Origin: Epiperipatus broadwayi
Lineage: Eukaryota; Onychophora; Udeonychophora; Euonychophora; Peripatidae
NCBI GenBank assembly: GCA_028023455.1
Contig: JAQFVV010000063.1
Span: 3,841,081 to 3,905,080 of the forward strand
Direction: 5' to 3'
DNA length: 64,000 nucleotides
Shown here piece after piece: positions 11,601 through 24,557 of this stretch (its first letter is position 1; each line of letters opens with the position of its first letter). The position numbers and the translations under genes are program-made. The notes beneath the pieces were generated by a model. It was not told the DNA's origin. It saw only the letters and a program-made list of their open reading frames with translations, and did not search any database.

Positions 11601-13443
11601 GTAAATAAAGTTTAATTTTTTTTTTATTGAAATCATATGATTTGATCAAGCAATAATTATCAGAGGGTTTACACACTTCTGTAGTCAAGTTTTAAGGTGC
11701 AAAACTTTGTCAAGGGTATGTCTGAACAATACTTTGAAGGAGGAAATGTGTCAAATAATGTATTCTCGATAATTTCAATGAGACAAAGAACATGGTGCAG
11801 GAAAACCTAGACGTTCGATTCTCACAATTAATGACACTTTGTTCAAGCTATACATCTGATATATTACTGTAGCCATGAATAGCTTGTTTTTTTAAATTTA
11901 TTTATACCAAAAAAAGAAACCGTAATAAATGTGAAATTTGTTGATGCATACATTAAATAATTAAGGAATTTAACTAAGATTTGGAATGGACTATGAATGA
12001 TATGCAACACATTGTTTATAATTTAATATATTTTAATTCTTAAATATAGATTAAATAAACATAAGTGCATTGAATGACACACACAGATGGGTTATAAAGT
12101 AAACATATATAAAACAAATATTAGCAAGTAATAGAATAATAACTGAATAAGTTATTATTTAATAAGCGTTTAGAGTTTTAGAATTTCATTTAAGAAATAA
12201 GCAAGTTTTTATTTTTAAAATACATTTAAAATTTTAATCTCAAGTTTCATTAATTGCTATCTTAAGAAATGTATTGTTTTCTAATTATTGTTCAAAGGTT
12301 GCAATGAATATACTAAATAGGGAATACATAAGTGGGGCCAATGTCTATAAGACCCTAAGGATAGGTTGATTTTGGTTGTTGCTGATTGCTTACAGATGGT
12401 TTCCCAAGAATTGACAACTGTTTTTTTTTTTTATAAAAACATAACTTTTTTTTAAAAGAGTTTAAGTTTGTAAACATTTTATTGTATATGTGTGTGAGAC
12501 TATCCCAGGAATTGAAATTTATATACCAATGCATTTAAATAGAGTTTTTAACTGAGAATATTTCAAATTTATATTATTAATTTAAAAGAGTTGTAATGCT
12601 TCTTTAAATCTATGGCATTTCTCGCATATATATGTAAGTGGTTACATACATATAATAATGTTCACACAACTTAATTATATCCTTTTATTAATTTTAAATT
12701 TATAACTGTGTATATGTTATACACATACAGACATTAATATATATTAAATGTACGCACATATCCGCACATACACATAAATATATGCTATTACATATCAAAA
12801 TTAATTATTCTGATTATATATGTGGACTGTGAGGGTTCAAACTGTTGGAAGAGATACTAACTACGATGGAGCATAGTAGATGAAATGGGTTGATGGCTAA
12901 ATAATACCGTTTCAAGCAGAACCAAAAAAAAAAAACCTAATAAGTTTTAAATTTGTTGATGTTGTTTTAAAAACAAAGTGAAAACAAAACAAAAAAAAAA
13001 TCGTACTAAGTTTTACATTTTTAAAAAAAAAAAGAAACGCAAAAAAAAAAGTGAAACCAAAAAAAAAAAAAGCTTACTAACTTTAGGATTTATTTTTTAA
13101 ACAAAAATACAACCGTAATAAGCATACTAAATTTTACATTTAAAAAACAAAAAGAACCCCCCCTCAAAGAAAAATGTTGATTTTATTTTATATTTATTTA
13201 TTTTGTTGATGTTAATAAAAATTAATGTTTACAAAAAAATAAAATAAAATTTGTGTTTAATTTATTCGTAAATATAAAAAAATTAAAAAAACAAGAAATT
13301 GAAATAAAAAAAAGGCCTGGGAATGTTCATAAGTTATATGTATTCCAAGAAAAACAATGCCATCATGCAGTGTGAACGTCTAACCAACAACTACCGTATA
13401 CTCTTTATGTATATATCATATTTTATGTGTACGTAATTATATA
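11601..13443. repeat. AT-rich intron with degenerate A-run repeat
   Basis: Between about 12915 and 13160 a degenerate unit of roughly 55-60 nt recurs (an A run, then CGTAATAAG/CTTACTAA, then TTTTACATTT). A related stretch is at 11905-11950. The rest shows nothing recognisable. Confidence 0.4.
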
Positions 13444-13450
13444 TTATTAT

Positions 13451-14200
13451 TAGAAACTAGTGAACATTTAGAGAATCCCAATGTAGATAACAGTCAAGAC
13501 TTTCAGACTGTTGTCAATGCAAACTCCTTTTAGCAATAGAGGTGTAATCCCATCTCTACTTCAATTAATGCTCCCATATGTTTATATAGACACTAAAGAT
13601 TGAAACTTGATCACAGAGAATGAAATTATTGATAAAAAGGAGTTTAAATAAACCTCTTTAAACAGGTAAATATAATCTGTTCTGAATGTAGACTAATAAA
13701 TAATCATTTATAGCATTGCAAATTGCAATTATAATTTTTAAATTGCACCTCAAAGTATTACTTTAATAAGGGTAATAATGCTCAAGGCTAAATAGGGTTA
13801 TAAGTAACCATTACAAACTAATCAACATTTAGACAATGCTAATACAGATTACTATCAAGAATTTCAAACTGTTTTCAAGACAACTTCCTTTTAGCAGTTG
13901 AGGTGGAATCCCATCTCTATCCCATATATTTATATAAACCCTAAAGATTGCAACTTGTCCACAGAGATTCAACATCTTTAAACAGGTAAATATAACCTAT
14001 TCTGAATGCAGAATAAATACTCATTTATAACATTGCAAAAATGTAATTACAGTTTTTAAATTGCACCTCATAGTATTACCGAAATAATAAGGGTAATAAT
14101 GTTCAAGGCTAAATTGGGTTATAAGTAACCATTAGAAACTAGTCAACACGTAGACAATTCCAATATAGAGAACAATCGAAGAATTTTAAACCGTGGCCTA
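13451..14200 (+). repeat. Three-unit tandem repeat, about 320-360 nt per unit
   Basis: Units start near 13451 (AGAAACTAGTGAACATTTAG), 13813 and 14131. They share TTTTAGCARTWGAGGTGKAATCCCATCTCT, AACAGGTAAATATAA, and the closing AGGGTAATAATG.TCAAGGCTAAAT. The third unit is partial. Divergence between units is considerable, so the amplification is old. No coding potential. Confidence 0.7.
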
Positions 14201-14215
14201 TGCTAACAACGCTAT

Positions 14216-14940
14216 CATAATATAAAATCATTGGATTTAAAGACTAAATATAAAGCCTTAAATAGTTTAACAAATACATAATGACATGTTAAAATAATGA
14301 CCCATGTGAGATAAAGTCATTTATCAAAAGTTAATGCTATAATTAATGAAGCATGCATTGCTCCCTTTTCTTGAATCAATACTATTTTGTTGAAATATAT
14401 AAAAAAAACTAAAATTCATGCACTTAAAAGTGCGAACAACAAAATAGAATTTGTTCACCAGCCTTTTTGGCAATAATGATGAATAAAGAAATTAATAAAA
14501 CTAACGGTCACCAATATCTACCCCAGATTGAAAAGTATTTATACATTTGTATAAATTTATGATCAAATATTTTTTTAAAAGCATATATTTATTTATAATA
14601 CAAACTCAATCTTACAAGCTATTTAGAAATAAATAAATAAGAACTCATTAATCCCCCCCCCTCCTTTTAAGTTCGTAAGACTGGGTTTGATTGGTATTTA
14701 CAACTAAAAGTTTAGTGAAAAATATAAAAATATCATTTAAAATAAGTTATAACCGCACTAAGTTAAAAAAAAAAAAAGAAGCATGAGTTGGATGAAATAG
14801 TTTACAATAATATTAGTTGGATAGAAGAGAATCAATATAAAGGAAATAATTAGTTTAACATGCTCGCTGATTAGCTAGTTAAAAAGATGTTTAAAATATA
14901 CAGAAAAACATTAATTTAAAGAGTCTACAAGTTATAATTT
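14216..14940. other. Intronic AT-rich stretch, nothing recognised
   Basis: Contains a C run at 14652-14662 and A/T runs. No feature recognised. Confidence 0.4.
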
Positions 14941-14984
14941 AGGTAATATGATTATAATGACTTGGGGCTGGTTACTTCAGCATT

Positions 14985-15215
14985 CTATGGAATACAGACG
15001 AATCTTCTATGTCAGGCGGTATTCTTTGACATGTCTCTTGGCCTCGGTGGTTCTTTGATGGCGTGGGCACACTTGAACGGTAGGTGCTACACCTCTGCAA
15101 GGTGAAGAGTGGAGCTGAAGATTGAGGGGAAGTGGCTGAGGCCCCTCAAAAATTAAAAAGACATGGAGTCGACTAGCGACTATTGACCCAACTCTGACAC
15201 AATAGATTTTTGGCC
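14985..15215. other. Unidentified GC-richer island
   Basis: About 230 nt clearly richer in G and C than the flanks, with stop codons in all frames and no convincing tRNA boxes. It may be a SINE or a fragment of an unknown repeat; no function is assigned. Confidence 0.35.
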
Positions 15216-15861
15216 CTATTTATACAGATTTTTCAGTTATGCAAAGAATGTTTTTAATTAAACTTCTTATCTTTAATTTACAGAAATATTTTATCTATTG
15301 TTAGTGGAAATGCAATCACTAGATAACTGTCAAAAAATAAATTCAAATCAATTTCCAGATTGGAAATAGATTTGATAAAATTGTTAACAGCTAACTAAAA
15401 TCAATTAGCTTTGTTTTAAATTTTACTTTAATTTAAAATTTTCTTTTTAATCATGAAACAAAGTAATCTTCCCACCCCTTTAATTATTCTTGGACAGTCA
15501 GTGACTGCATCTTCCATCTTGAATATTTATGTAGTTTTATAACGAAAAATACTTACAAAATAAATAAGATATAATCAAAGAAAAAATTACAAAATTATTT
15601 ACAATATTGTTTGTGCTTTTATATATATATATATATATACAAAAGCTCCGTTAATATATATGTATAAATCTGAGTCGCATCCATAAAAGTTAATATTTAA
15701 AATTAAAGAAACTTTTTATTTGAGGTTTATATTTATAAATTTTTATAGACGCTTCTCAGAAATATACATATAGTTTGTATACATGTGATGAAAAAAAATA
15801 GGATCAAACATGGGTTAAGTGGTAGAACAGTAAAGCTCGATATTGGGCTAAGATCGACTGT

Positions 15862-17127
15862 TACAATATACTGATGTAAATTCTTTATCCAAATCTTTTG
15901 CATACTGTATTATCTTTCTCACCCATCTACCTGCCCTTTACTCATAGCCCAATTAAATACTATTTTGGCTATTCTTTTATTATCCATAAACTGCAATCTA
16001 CCAAACATTTTCATTTTACTTTTTGCATTTCTCATATGAAAACTTGACCATCCCATTTCTCCTTGAATTGCCTCTCTTGCTACCCATACATCTGTATCCA
16101 ATGCATGTCTTCCTACTTCCCTTTGAACTTTTTCTAAGTAATTTAATACTCCTTTACTAACACATAATGCATCATTACCATATGTTAACCCAACTCCCTT
16201 CCATATAATTCTAGCTACATCATATTTTTTATATGAAAACACTGTTAATTTCTTTATCAAACCCTTTCTTTTCTTCTCTTCATTTATCAATTTTTTCTTC
16301 CATTCATTCAAATAATTTTTCTGATTACTTAAAATAATTTCCAAATAACTATATCTATTCACCACACTTAACTTCATATCTCCCAATAAAAATTCTACAT
16401 CTTCTCTTTCCCCAGTATTAACCATCATTATATTTGATTTTTTTTCACTAAATTTAATCCCCATCCCTTTACCCATCCTTGCACATGTCCTCAGCATTAC
16501 TTCCATATCTTCTCTTCTTTTTACACACAAAAATATATCATATGCAAAAAAAAAAATCTTTGTATTGCTCTTTTCATTTCACTCAAATAAACACAAATAA
16601 AATACTTTAACTGATTCTATATTCCCTAATTGATATATATAATAATTATTTTCATATAATTTCTTAATAATATCTATTAAAGCTTCATCCATTCCCAAAT
16701 TTGCTAAAGTTATCCATAATCTATTTCTATTTATTCTATCATATGCCCTCTCTATATCTATAAAACTCATATATAACTGTTTACCTGAATTCCTACTCAT
16801 ATCCATAAGTTGTGTAACTACAAATAAACTATCTCATATAAGCCTATCTTCTCTAAAACCTCCTTGCATTTCCCCCACTATATTATTCTCTTCCATCCAT
16901 TTTACAACTCTTCTAGCCACCATATATGAGCAAACTTTATATAAAACTGATGTTACCACTATCGGTCTATAATTATTCAACTTTCTATGATTCTTACCCG
17001 TTCCTTTAAATAATAATCTTACTCTTGTATTACTCCAACTACTTGGGAAAACTCTATTCTGTACCATTTTATTAAACAGGATAATAACTTTACTTTTGCC
17101 CTATATCCTAAATTCATTACCATCTCT
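15862..17127 (-). mobile_element. LINE copy C: RT region, both ends missing
   Basis: The minus strand encodes pieces of a non-LTR reverse transcriptase: near 17060 the segment NNYRPIVVTSVLYKV, near 16770 SFIDIERAYDRINRNRLW, and at 16530-15919 an open 203-residue stretch with YSYLEIILSNQKN and WKGVGLTYGNDALC. The catalytic FADD motif is changed to AYD near 16540, so the copy is dead. Part of the RT before it (the GLKQGCPMSP block) is deleted around 16575. The 3' about 700 nt and tail are absent, and the 5' end stops at the RT start where copy D's tail abuts it. Confidence 0.85.
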
Positions 17128-17525
17128 GATGTGATGTGATGTACTGTGACTTCTCCTTAAATGAAGTTAGTAATCTCTCAGCAACTATGCCCAAAGAAAC
17201 CTGTTAGCCACTTTATTATTCCCTTCCATTTCCCACCCTAAGCTTTCCCATAATCTGCTCCATCCCATTTCCACAACATAATCTTTGGCAACTCTATATC
17301 CTTTATATCTAAATCCCCCTTATCTTTTCTCAAACCCAGCATAAAAACCAATAACCCATTTTCTGTATAATCACTTTGTTCATATTTATTCTTTCCATAA
17401 CTTCATTATTTCTACCCTTTCTACTTTCAAGCATTTACATTCAATCAACAGATGCCTAATATTTTCTATACCTTCCTCTGCTATGTAGTGATCTGGTGGC
17501 ACCCTCTGTGATCATGATAGATTGC
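17128..17525 (-). mobile_element. LINE copy D: 3' end with GATGT-type tail
   Basis: The plus strand begins GATGTGATGTGATGTACTG, which is the reverse complement of the (CATCA)n tail seen at 32197, 34238 and 57270. It continues into the 3' UTR and the last about 300 nt of the C-terminal coding region, and is 5'-truncated near 17525. Its tail directly abuts the truncated RT start of copy C in the same orientation. Confidence 0.8.
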
Positions 17526-17604
17526 GTATCCATTATAATATAGATGCTGTTACTTGAAGGAATGTTTTGTTTTATAAATGTTTTGAAAACATTTTACCTC
17601 TTAA

Positions 17605-17915
17605 GTCATTAAAATATGATATGTTGGACTATTTCCATCATCTATGAGTGAATGTATAAAAATTTTTAAACTTTATTTAAACTTTAGTAATAACACACAA
17701 ATAGACAATACAGGTTAATAATTACACACTTTGAGTAGCATTATTCTCCACTCTTCTTCAGGTGTTGCTGGCCTGTATGCACAGTGACAATATTTACTTA
17801 GAAGTTGAACTTGCACCTTTAGATTCTTGAATATCCAATTTAATGCAAATGCTCTACCAACTGAGTTATCATAGATGATGGAAATAGTCCAACATATCAC
17901 ATCTAATGACTTAAT
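17605..17915. repeat. 50-bp inverted repeat flanking a tRNA-like SINE head
   Basis: The segment containing GATATGTTGGACTATTTCCA at 17617-17646 is repeated inverted at about 17873-17902, together with an outer TTAAGTCATTA on each side. Just inside the right copy, the minus strand reads ATAACTCAGTTGGTAGAGCA, a good RNA polymerase III A box, followed by AGTTCAACTTC, a B-box-like sequence. The left copy lacks the tRNA-like part. Confidence 0.6.
17795..17880 (-). repeat. tRNA-like SINE head
   Basis: The minus strand has an A box (TAACTCAGTTGGTAGAGCA) and, about 45 nt later, a B-box-like AGTTCAACTTC, matching the spacing of a tRNA gene. The acceptor stem does not pair, so this is a tRNA-derived retroposon head, not a functional tRNA. 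Confidence 0.5.
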
Positions 17916-17929
17916 TATTTTATTTTTGA

Positions 17930-20180
17930 TTTGGTAAGAAAACATTGGTTTTTTTTTTATGAAAACATATGTACAGCAGCAGCTCTAACCAGGAAGATTT
18001 GGATATTACTATCTCGGATTTAATGTATATTTGTATATACATGAAAGCAGGTTCCATTAATATATAATTTATTATATAGTGATAAAATTTCATTCTTTAT
18101 TTTAAACCCAATATATGCGCAAAAGTGATTGGATATTAAATGGCAAAGAAAGTAGGCCAATTTATCAAAAACTGATCAAAAGAGTCTGGTTGTATTTCAA
18201 ATGTTTAAGGGATCAGTCTAAATTTTAGATAGCAATGCCAGTACTGTCTGTCTAGAGGAATCATATTTGTTTACTATTTGGAATTTTTTATCTTAAAAAA
18301 TAAATTAAGAGAAATTCACTTAAAACTTAATTTATTATAGTAAGTCTAATTATTAAACTAGTCCTATAATAATCATATGATCAGAAAGAGTCAACAGAGA
18401 TTCTAGCATCATAATTACAAGTTGAGAATAATAATTATAATCAATTGACCAATTGAGAATACTTCTTTTCTCAGATGAAAATTTATCTTTTACCAAATAA
18501 ACTATTCCTATAATCTAAAAGCCTTAATTAATTGAATAAAATAGTGACATACAATTAATTGAAGTTTGATTTATTGGCTTTTAATTAATTAATATTAAAA
18601 AATAAAAAAAAAATGCTGAAAAGTGAAAATTCATTTCTCACTTAAAATCTTGTTTATTCATTTTTTCTTTCTAGATAAAATTCTTTTTTTAAAAATATAT
18701 ATTTAAAGTAAATAATAACACGGCTGATTGAAAATTTATATAAAAATAATTATGCAAAAATAACATTTTATAATATGAAAGGCAATAGTATTGATAAAAA
18801 ATAGGTTAAAAACTAATTAATTTATTAAAGACAGATTGCTCTCTTGTTTATCTAGAAACTACATTTTTTGAAAAAATAAAGTTTGAAAACGTTTTGTTTT
18901 TGTAAGCATTTTCATGATTTTTTAAAAAAAATTTAATTGCTAAATAGCATTTTTATCTTTTGTGTTGTTTTAAAATCTGTATATAAAAACAGAATTGTGA
19001 TTAAACTTTAATAATTGTAATGTGTGTACACGCATATAACTGTGTGCTAATGTCCATGTAACTATAATTTAGAAGTGAAGTTTGATGTCGCTCTTAACAC
19101 TGAGCTTCTGAAATCAATTGTTATATCAACAGAATGCTAAACCCTGGAAATCACCACTTATGGATTGTGTAACTTGTCTTTGCACAGTGAATTTAAGATA
19201 AATATACAAACAGAAGTAAAATGTCATCTGTCTTAACATAGTTTAACATTTATTTAAATAAACAAAATGGGGATTTTTTTTTAAATTGCAAGTTAAGATT
19301 TATTTAAGTAACAATTTTAGCTCTTGCAACGGCCATAATTAATTTGGGATCACTGTGTGTATGTGCATTTATTTCTCTTATTTTTTCATTATTTTCTGAC
19401 TAATTTAACTGGTGATTATAGTAGTTACTATAATAGATTATATTCCTTACACATATGTATTAATTGATATTAGAAGCTTAAATTATAGTATGAGTAAAGA
19501 AAAGTTCAATAAGGGGGAAACAGTAATAACAATAATAAAATAAATTGAATTTAAATAAAAGGAATAAAACATCACTCTACCAATAATGCTGTTCATTAGT
19601 AATTATTTTTTGTAACTGCAATTATACCAGTTAAGTGTAAGTTGAGTAATCACTAGATGCTCACTGATGAATCCATAAGCTAGAACAAGTTTGGGGAGTA
19701 TTGGGTAGGACAATCATTGGATGCAGATTTAAGAAACACTACCCTATGGAATTTGATGACTCAAGCTTTCATTAGATGGTATAATTGTCAAGAGAGAAAT
19801 GATACAATTATTGTTTACAATGAAATAACTAATTAAAACAGATAAGATCAGAGATAATTACACATTGGTCTTTTGAAAAGAAAAGCAAAGAAAGGATTAA
19901 AAAAATAACAATAAAGAAAACAAAGGAACGTAAAGAAGTTAAGTAAAATATTAAACAAGTAGTTGTGAAGAGATTAAAATGTAAAAAGTAGTTTATCTGA
20001 AAACAAATAGTTAATTGGCAGATTATTATAACTTTGTTTTTATTCATTTGATTTTTTTAATTTGGTTGATTTTCTTATTATAAGAGAAAAGTATTACTAA
20101 AGTGTGATACAAAAATTAAGAAATGAAAAAGGCTGGAATATTTCTTCTGAGACCCATAGAAATTCTCTCCTTTAATGACT
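17930..20180. other. Intronic AT-rich stretch, nothing recognised
   Basis: No coding, RNA or repeat signal recognised beyond homopolymer and simple-sequence runs. Confidence 0.45.
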
Positions 20181-20342
20181 AGATATATATTTCAGTTACA
20201 TAACTTAATTTTCAGAAGATATTGAAGAATAAACGGTAGGATTAGTGGATAAACTTAAGCTAATGAATATATATATATTTCAGTTATATAACTTAATTTT
20301 CAGAAGACAGTGAAAAATAAAAGCTAGGATTAGTGGATAAAC
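20181..20342 (+). repeat. Two-copy tandem duplication, about 90 nt
   Basis: ATATATATTTCAGTTAYATAACTT, AATTTTCAGAAGA and AGGATTAGTGGATAAAC occur twice in the same order. No coding potential. Confidence 0.7.
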
Positions 20343-20652
20343 CCATGTCCTTCCTAAAGTTCCACTTCAGACTTCATAGCATTAATGCAAAGTTGCTAGC
20401 ATAATAAACTGGAAGATAGAATAATAAGAATAATAATAAGCAAAAAAAAAAAAAATGAAAGTAAGCTATAAATAAATTCAAGTGCTACTTAGTTCCTTGT
20501 AAGCAATTAATCCTTATTTACTTCCATGTAAGCAAAACTGTACTAATGAATAATATTAAGAACAGGTATAAAATCTTCCAATATTTATTTTACAATAAAA
20601 ATCTAATAACTGAAAACACAGGCTTATTACATACCTGTGTCTATATATGTAA

Positions 20653-20801
20653 TATAGGGTATATGAACACAGACTTTCACATGATCCACCACTTTCCACT
20701 CTATCTAATAACACTGATACACTGTGCTTAAGTGTATCAGTGTTATTAGATAGAGTGGAGAGTGGTGGGTCATGTGAAAGTCTGTGCTCATATACCCTAT
20801 A
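20653..20801. repeat. Nearly perfect hairpin, 71-bp arms and 7-nt loop
   Basis: The left arm 20653-20723 and right arm 20731-20801 are complementary at 68 of 71 positions by my count, with loop GTGCTTA. In plus-strand RNA two of the three mismatches are G-U wobbles. The ends read TATAGGGTATATGA, so a TA-flanked foldback (Tc/mariner-like MITE) is the simplest reading, but TIR and target duplication cannot be separated because the ends are symmetric. Transcribed with the host gene it would form a long dsRNA hairpin. Confidence 0.85.
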
Positions 20802-21365
20802 ATAAAAATCTCTCTCTATATATATATATATTTATGTAAAGGATGTAATATTATTTGATTATTACTTAGAATATAAGTCAAGTGCAGGAATCTGTATGGA
20901 GCTGGTATTTTCTGCCATCTTATATATATATACACACATATATATATAATTTATTAAAAGTGCGTATATATTAGTTTAAAATAACAATTTTTTTTTAAAT
21001 ATTTAAAAAAAATTTTTTTCTATTTATCTGGAAGGAATCAACATTCCTTCAGTTTAATTATTGTAAATTAAATCAAGATAAAATTAAGATCTTGAAAGTT
21101 TTGAAACTTTTTTTTTAGTAAAATGTTTTTTTTTTGTCTTAATTCTAATTCTTGGAAAGAGAAGGGTGGGGGAAAGAAAAAAGGATAGAGGCTTTTTCTG
21201 TAAATAACTCCATTGTTGAAATTTCAAATATCAAAAGTATTTTGTTATTTATTACACTAATTAAATCAGAACTTTCCACTAATTGAAAAAAACTGAATGA
21301 CAAAACAAAAGACAAATGAAAGTGCTAAAATATAGCTAAAAATAAATTAAAAGTGTGAATCTCCG

Positions 21366-21475
21366 TCAAGCATTGTAAGCCGAGAGGTCATCACAGCGCC
21401 TTGCAAGCAAGCAGTTGGTTGAAGACGGTTGTGGGTTTGTGTCCCGGCTGGTGCTATGACATATGAAAACAGGGA
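21366..21475 (+). repeat. tRNA-Leu-like SINE
   Basis: The sequence contains AAGCCGAGAGGTCATCAC, resembling the A box of class II tRNA-Leu (GGCCGAGNGGTC), then CGCCTTGCAAGCAAGCAG and a B-box-like GGGTTTGTGTCCCGGC, followed by GCTATGACATATGAAAA. It is the most complete of four copies (also 3.83, 37.2 and 62.2 kb). Confidence 0.7.
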
Positions 21476-21961
21476 AAAAAAAAGTGGGAATCTGGATCTT
21501 GAAAGGACTCAAAACATATAAATTACAAAGTTGCCTTTTGTTTAGATTACTTGGCATTTGACTTTGTATTCTGATTTCATTTGGTTTATACTCCATATCA
21601 ATATGCAGCTTAAACACTGTAAAGTGAAATCAAAATGAATATTATACAGTACAGAGAAAATGTTGGTCAGCTAAAGGACATTGGCACTTTCCCCTCAGGG
21701 AATTATATCTCCTATCACCATATGGAACTGCCTGCATGAGTGCCAACCAAGGGAAACAAGAATTTGCAGAGCTAGCTGAAGAAACCAATTCAAACATTGG
21801 AGGATTTAGACCAGCCATCACAAAAACATCCATACAAGCACTTTAACCAGCTGGATAAAGGCACATCACTGATCGAGCAGTGTAATTGTGAAGTTTTCTT
21901 CAAGAATTTTTTTTTTATTCTGGTGTAATAGAGTAATAGAATACATTCACTTAATTGTAAA

Positions 21962-21969
21962 GAAAAAAG
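21962..21969. repeat. Left 8-bp target-site duplication of the Merlin element
   Basis: GAAAAAAG immediately before the GGTA terminus; the identical octamer is at 26606-26613. Confidence 0.85.
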
Positions 21970-22020
21970 GGTAGTCACGTATTTACCTTGCTATGACGTC
22001 ATTTGCCTGAAGGCATACTA
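21970..22020 (+). repeat. Left terminal inverted repeat of the Merlin element
   Basis: Begins GGTAGTCACGTATTTACCTT and includes GCCTGAAGGCAT; pairs with 26557-26605. Confidence 0.85.
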
Positions 22021-22283
22021 CTCTAACCACCCGATTTTTAAGATAACGTCACCTAGTGATTTGCCGACACATGTAATCGCAAAAATTTTGTGGCATATCA
22101 CGTGGTGACGTTACGTCAAAGATCGGTAGATTAGAATAGTATGCCCTCAGGGCAATGTCATCATAGAAACGAAGAGCTGGGTGAAGGCACGTGGTACAGG
22201 TTCATGAGATCAAAACGGAGAAACAAACACGTGGTACAGAATAATGCCGGCGGCGTCCATCCTGAAAAAAAAAAAAAAAAATG

Positions 22284-24557
22284 GTAAAATTAATAAATAG
22301 GACACAAAATAGAGTGATATGCGGCAAAAAAAGATTAAAAATAATATCTACATCATGAATAATTAACTAAAATTGGACGCAAAATATGAAAATGTAAGAT
22401 AAATATCACTACAAAATTAATAAGTAAAAACTGCGAGTCCACAAATCATGGGGAAAAAATTAATAAATAGGACACAAAATAGTGATATGCGGCAAAAAAA
22501 GATTAAAAATAATATATACATCATGAATAATTAACTAAAATTGGACGCAAAATATGAAAATGTAAGATAAATATCACTACAAAATTAATAAGTAAAAACT
22601 GCGAGTCCACAAATCATGGGGAAAAAAATTAATAAATAGGACACAAAATAGTGATATGCGGCAAAAAAAGATTAAAAATAATATATACATCATGAATAAT
22701 TAATTAAAATTGGACGCAAAATATGAAAATGTAAGATAAATATCACTACAAAATTAATAAGTAAAAACTGCGAGTCCACAAATCATGGAAAAAAAATTAA
22801 TAAATAGGACACAAAATAGTGATATGCGGCAAAAAAAGATTAAAAATAATATATACATCATGAATAATTAACTAAAATTGGACGCAAAATATGAAAATGT
22901 AAGATAAATATCACTACAAAATTAATAAGTAAAAACTGCGAGTCCACAAATCATGGGAAAAAAAATTAATAAATAGGACACAAAATAGTGATATGCGGCA
23001 AAAAAAGATTAAAAATAATATATACATCATGAATAATTAACTAAAATTGGACGCAAAATATGAAAATGTAAGATAAATATCACTACAAAATTAATAAGTA
23101 AAAACTGCGAGTCCACAAATCATGGAAAAAAAATTAATAAATAGGACACAAAATAGTGATATGCGGCAAAAAAAGATTAAAAATAATATATACATCATGA
23201 ATAATTAACTAAAATTGGACGCAAAATATGAAAATGTAAGATAAATATCACTACAAAATTAATAAGTAAAAACTGCGAGTCCACAAATCATGGAAAAAAA
23301 ATTAATAAATAGGACACAAAATAGTGATATGCGGCAAAAAAAGATTAAAAATAATATATACATCATGAATAATTAACTAAAATTGGACGCAAAATATGAA
23401 AATGTAAGATAAATATCACTACAAAATTAATAAGTAAAAACTGCGAGTCCACAAATCATGGAAAAAAAATTAATAAATAGGACACAAAATAGTGATATGC
23501 GGCAAAAAAAGATTAAAAATAATATATACATCATGAATAATTAACTAAAATTGGACGCAAAATATGAAAATGTAAGATAAATATCACTACAAAATTAATA
23601 AGTAAAAACTGCCAGTCCACAAATCATGGGAAAAAAATTAATAAATAGGACACAAAATAGTGATATGCGGCAAAAAAAGATTAAAAATAATATATACATC
23701 ATGAATAATTAACTAAAATTGGACGCAAAATATGAAAATGTAAGATAAATATCACTACAAAATTAATAAGTAAAAACTGCGAGTCCACAAATCATGGAAA
23801 AAAAATTAATAAATAGGACACAAAATAGTGATATGCGGCAAAAAAAGATTAAAAATAATATATACATCATGAATAATTAACTAAAATTGGACACAAAATA
23901 TGAAAATGTAAGATAAATATCACTACAAAATTAATAAGTAAAAACTGCGAGTCCACAAATCATGGGGAAAAAAATTAATAAATAGGACACAAAATAGTGA
24001 TATGCGGCAAAAAAAGATTAAAAATAATATATACATCATGAATAATTAACTAAAATTGGACGCAAAATATGAAAATGTAAGATAAATATCACTACAAAAT
24101 TAATAAGTAAAAACTGCGAGTCCACAAATCATGAAAAAAAAAATTAATAAATAGGACACAAAATAGTGATATGCGGCAAAAAAAGATTAAAAATAATATC
24201 TACATCATGAATAATTAACTAAAATTGGACGCAAAATATGAAAATGTAAGATAAATATCACTACAAAATTAATAAGTAAAAACTGCGAGTCCACAAATCA
24301 TGAAAAAAAAAATTAATAAATAGGACACAAAATAGTGATATGCGGCAAAAAAAGATTAAAAATAATATCTACATCATGAATAATTAACTAAAATTGGACG
24401 CAAAATATGAAAATGTAAGATAAATATCACTACAAAATTAATAAGTAAAAACTGCGAGTCCACAAATCATGAAAAAAAAAATTAATAAATAGGACACAAA
24501 ATAGTGATATGCGGCAAAAAAAGATTAAAAATAATATATACATCATGAATAATTATA
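22284..24557 (+). repeat. 168-bp satellite array, about 13.4 copies
   Basis: The marker TAATAAATAG starts at 22291, 22461, 22630, 22798, 22967, 23135, 23303, 23471, 23639, 23807, 23976, 24145, 24314 and 24483, so units are 168-170 nt. Copies are almost identical. Differences are mainly in an A run after AATCATG, plus scattered single changes (for example GCCAGTCC at 23612, GGACACAAAA at 23889). The ATATCTACATC variant is seen in the first unit and again in two neighbouring units near the right end. The last copy stops after about 75 nt. No conserved ORF is present. The array lies wholly within the Merlin transposon. Confidence 0.95.

Noticed and set aside
19655-19690. CTGATGA at 19.66 kb as a hammerhead
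   Set aside because: No pairing stem II and no GAAAC follow.
21366-21475. Functional tRNA-Leu gene
   Set aside because: A and B boxes are present, but the acceptor stem does not pair, the copy is followed by an A-rich tail, and related copies occur elsewhere, so it is a SINE.
22284-24557. CRISPR-like array
   Set aside because: Repeats are contiguous 168-bp units with no unique spacers and lie in a eukaryotic transposon.
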